A DNA stretch of 6,620 bases. Source: Chitinophagales bacterium. GTDB taxonomy: Bacteria; Bacteroidota; Bacteroidia; Chitinophagales; UBA10324. The translations under genes and the position numbers were made by a program. The DNA is taken from positions 1 through 6,620 of the forward strand of contig JACCZZ010000282.1 of the NCBI GenBank assembly GCA_013695715.1, given 5' to 3'. This document shows positions 5,878 to 6,620 of this stretch, piece by piece; the stretch's first letter is position 1; each line of letters begins with the position of its first letter. The notes below the pieces were generated by a model. That model saw only the letters and a program-made list of their open reading frames with translations, ran no database searches and was not told the origin of the DNA.

Positions 5878-6620
5878 ATGAAAAACTTTACTATTTGCTG
5901 TGCTCTTTTTACATGCGTGTCCTTCATTCAATCTGGGTTAGCTCAAACGCCTAATTTCAGTGAAGACATTGCAGCTATTATATACGAGAATTGTACCGGT
6001 TGCCATCGGCCGGGGGAGATAGGGCCCTTTTCATTGATCACTTATGAAGATGTGTCGAGCAATGCCTTTGCCATTCAGGCAGCAGTTGTTAGCAAAAAGA
6101 TGCCGCCCTGGCCTGCAAATCCTGATTACAGACATTATACAGACGAACTAGTACTTGAGCAAAGTGAGATAGATCTTATTGACCAATGGGTGATGGCAGG
6201 ATCTCCAGAAGGTGATTCTACTCTAACTCCACCACAGCCCGACTATCCTGATGGCTCACAGTTAGGTGTGCCTGATTCTATTTACCCCTGGCCAGAGCCA
6301 CTTGTAACATCGGGAAACAATCAAAATTACTATCGTGAAATCGTTATTCCAACCAATCTTACCGAGGACCGGTACATCCGCGGAATAGAGTTTCGCCCTG
6401 ATCAGAGTGGCTATGTTCACCATGCGGATTTTTTTCAGGATACTACAGGAACGGCAAAGGAGCTTGATGATCTTGATCCCGGAGTCGGATTTAATCCGGA
6501 CACAGCGCCATTCTGGTATCCCCAGGGCGATATGCTTTTCAACTGGTCACCGGGAATGAAATCGCAATTATGGCCTAAAGGAATGGGTAAGATTTTATAT
6601 AAAAACGCACACATTGTTGT
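5878..6620 (+). CDS. secreted cytochrome c / copper type II monooxygenase-like protein, 3'-truncated
   Basis: The frame is open from ATG 5878 to the window end, giving 247 residues with no stop. Residues 1-23 form a signal peptide (KN n-region, hydrophobic core, cleavage near GLAQ|T). A short c-type haem domain follows with the binding motif CTGCH (39-43) in the context NCTGCHRPGEIGPFSL, and Met75 in KKMPPWP is a candidate sixth haem ligand. WVMAGSPEGD (104-113) closes this domain. After a proline-rich linker, residues from about 150 (YYREIVIP, RYIRGIEFRP, YVHHADFF) resemble the peptidylglycine alpha-hydroxylating monooxygenase (PHM) fold. His181-His182 correspond to the paired histidines of one of its copper sites; the second copper site would lie beyond the window. 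The haem probably feeds electrons to the copper centre in the periplasm or at the surface. The domain pattern is seen; electron transfer and any substrate are inferred. It is divergent from the methyltransferase, with 213 bp between them. Confidence 0.9.
   Translation, partial: MKNFTICCALFTCVSFIQSGLAQTPNFSEDIAAIIYENCTGCHRPGEIGPFSLITYEDVSSNAFAIQAAVVSKKMPPWPANPDYRHYTDELVLEQSEIDLIDQWVMAGSPEGDSTLTPPQPDYPDGSQLGVPDSIYPWPEPLVTSGNNQNYYREIVIPTNLTEDRYIRGIEFRPDQSGYVHHADFFQDTTGTAKELDDLDPGVGFNPDTAPFWYPQGDMLFNWSPGMKSQLWPKGMGKILYKNAHIV

Overview
The window looks like chromosomal DNA from a member of the Bacteroidota. Four things point there. The tig-clpP-clpX protein sequences have that phylum's character, for example an extended ClpP N-terminus and a GDTGTGKT Walker A in ClpX. 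Gene starts lack clear Shine-Dalgarno sequences and sit behind A/T-rich leaders. Matches to the phylum's TAnnTTTG -7 promoter box lie upstream of the RNA genes. The tRNA has no encoded CCA end. No mobile element, CRISPR array or sign of recent transfer is visible, so this is mostly a core-genome neighbourhood with a less ordinary right-hand flank.

Layout. 1-597 is the 3' part of a NarL/FixJ-type response regulator whose N-terminus lies outside the window. 598-1076 has no protein gene. It holds a strongly structured RNA (paired core 799-889) with an upstream TATATTTG box and a T-rich tail, which I read as a probable 6S-like regulatory RNA of the Bacteroidota type. 1077-1158 is tRNA-Leu(UAG). 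It is followed 33 nt later by a cytoplasmic protein-quality-control operon: trigger factor (tig, 1192-2529), ClpP peptidase (2550-3245) and ClpX unfoldase (3292-4524). Trigger factor meets nascent chains at the ribosome exit. ClpX recognises and unfolds substrates and feeds them to ClpP for degradation.

Right flank. A small secreted cupin (about 4581-5003) appears to use an ATA start codon, because a complete signal peptide lies upstream of the first conventional start. It converges on, and overlaps by 11 bp, a minus-strand class I SAM-dependent methyltransferase (4993-5664). From 5878 to the window end runs the N-terminal 247 residues of a secreted protein that joins a c-type haem domain (CTGCH) to what looks like a copper type II (PHM-like) monooxygenase domain. 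It is cut by the window edge.

I see no clearly undescribed multi-gene system. The observations most worth following are the structured RNA with a 16-bp perfect palindrome near its predicted 5' end, the ATA-start cupin, the haem/copper fusion protein, and the tRNA that appears to lead the tig-clpPX operon.
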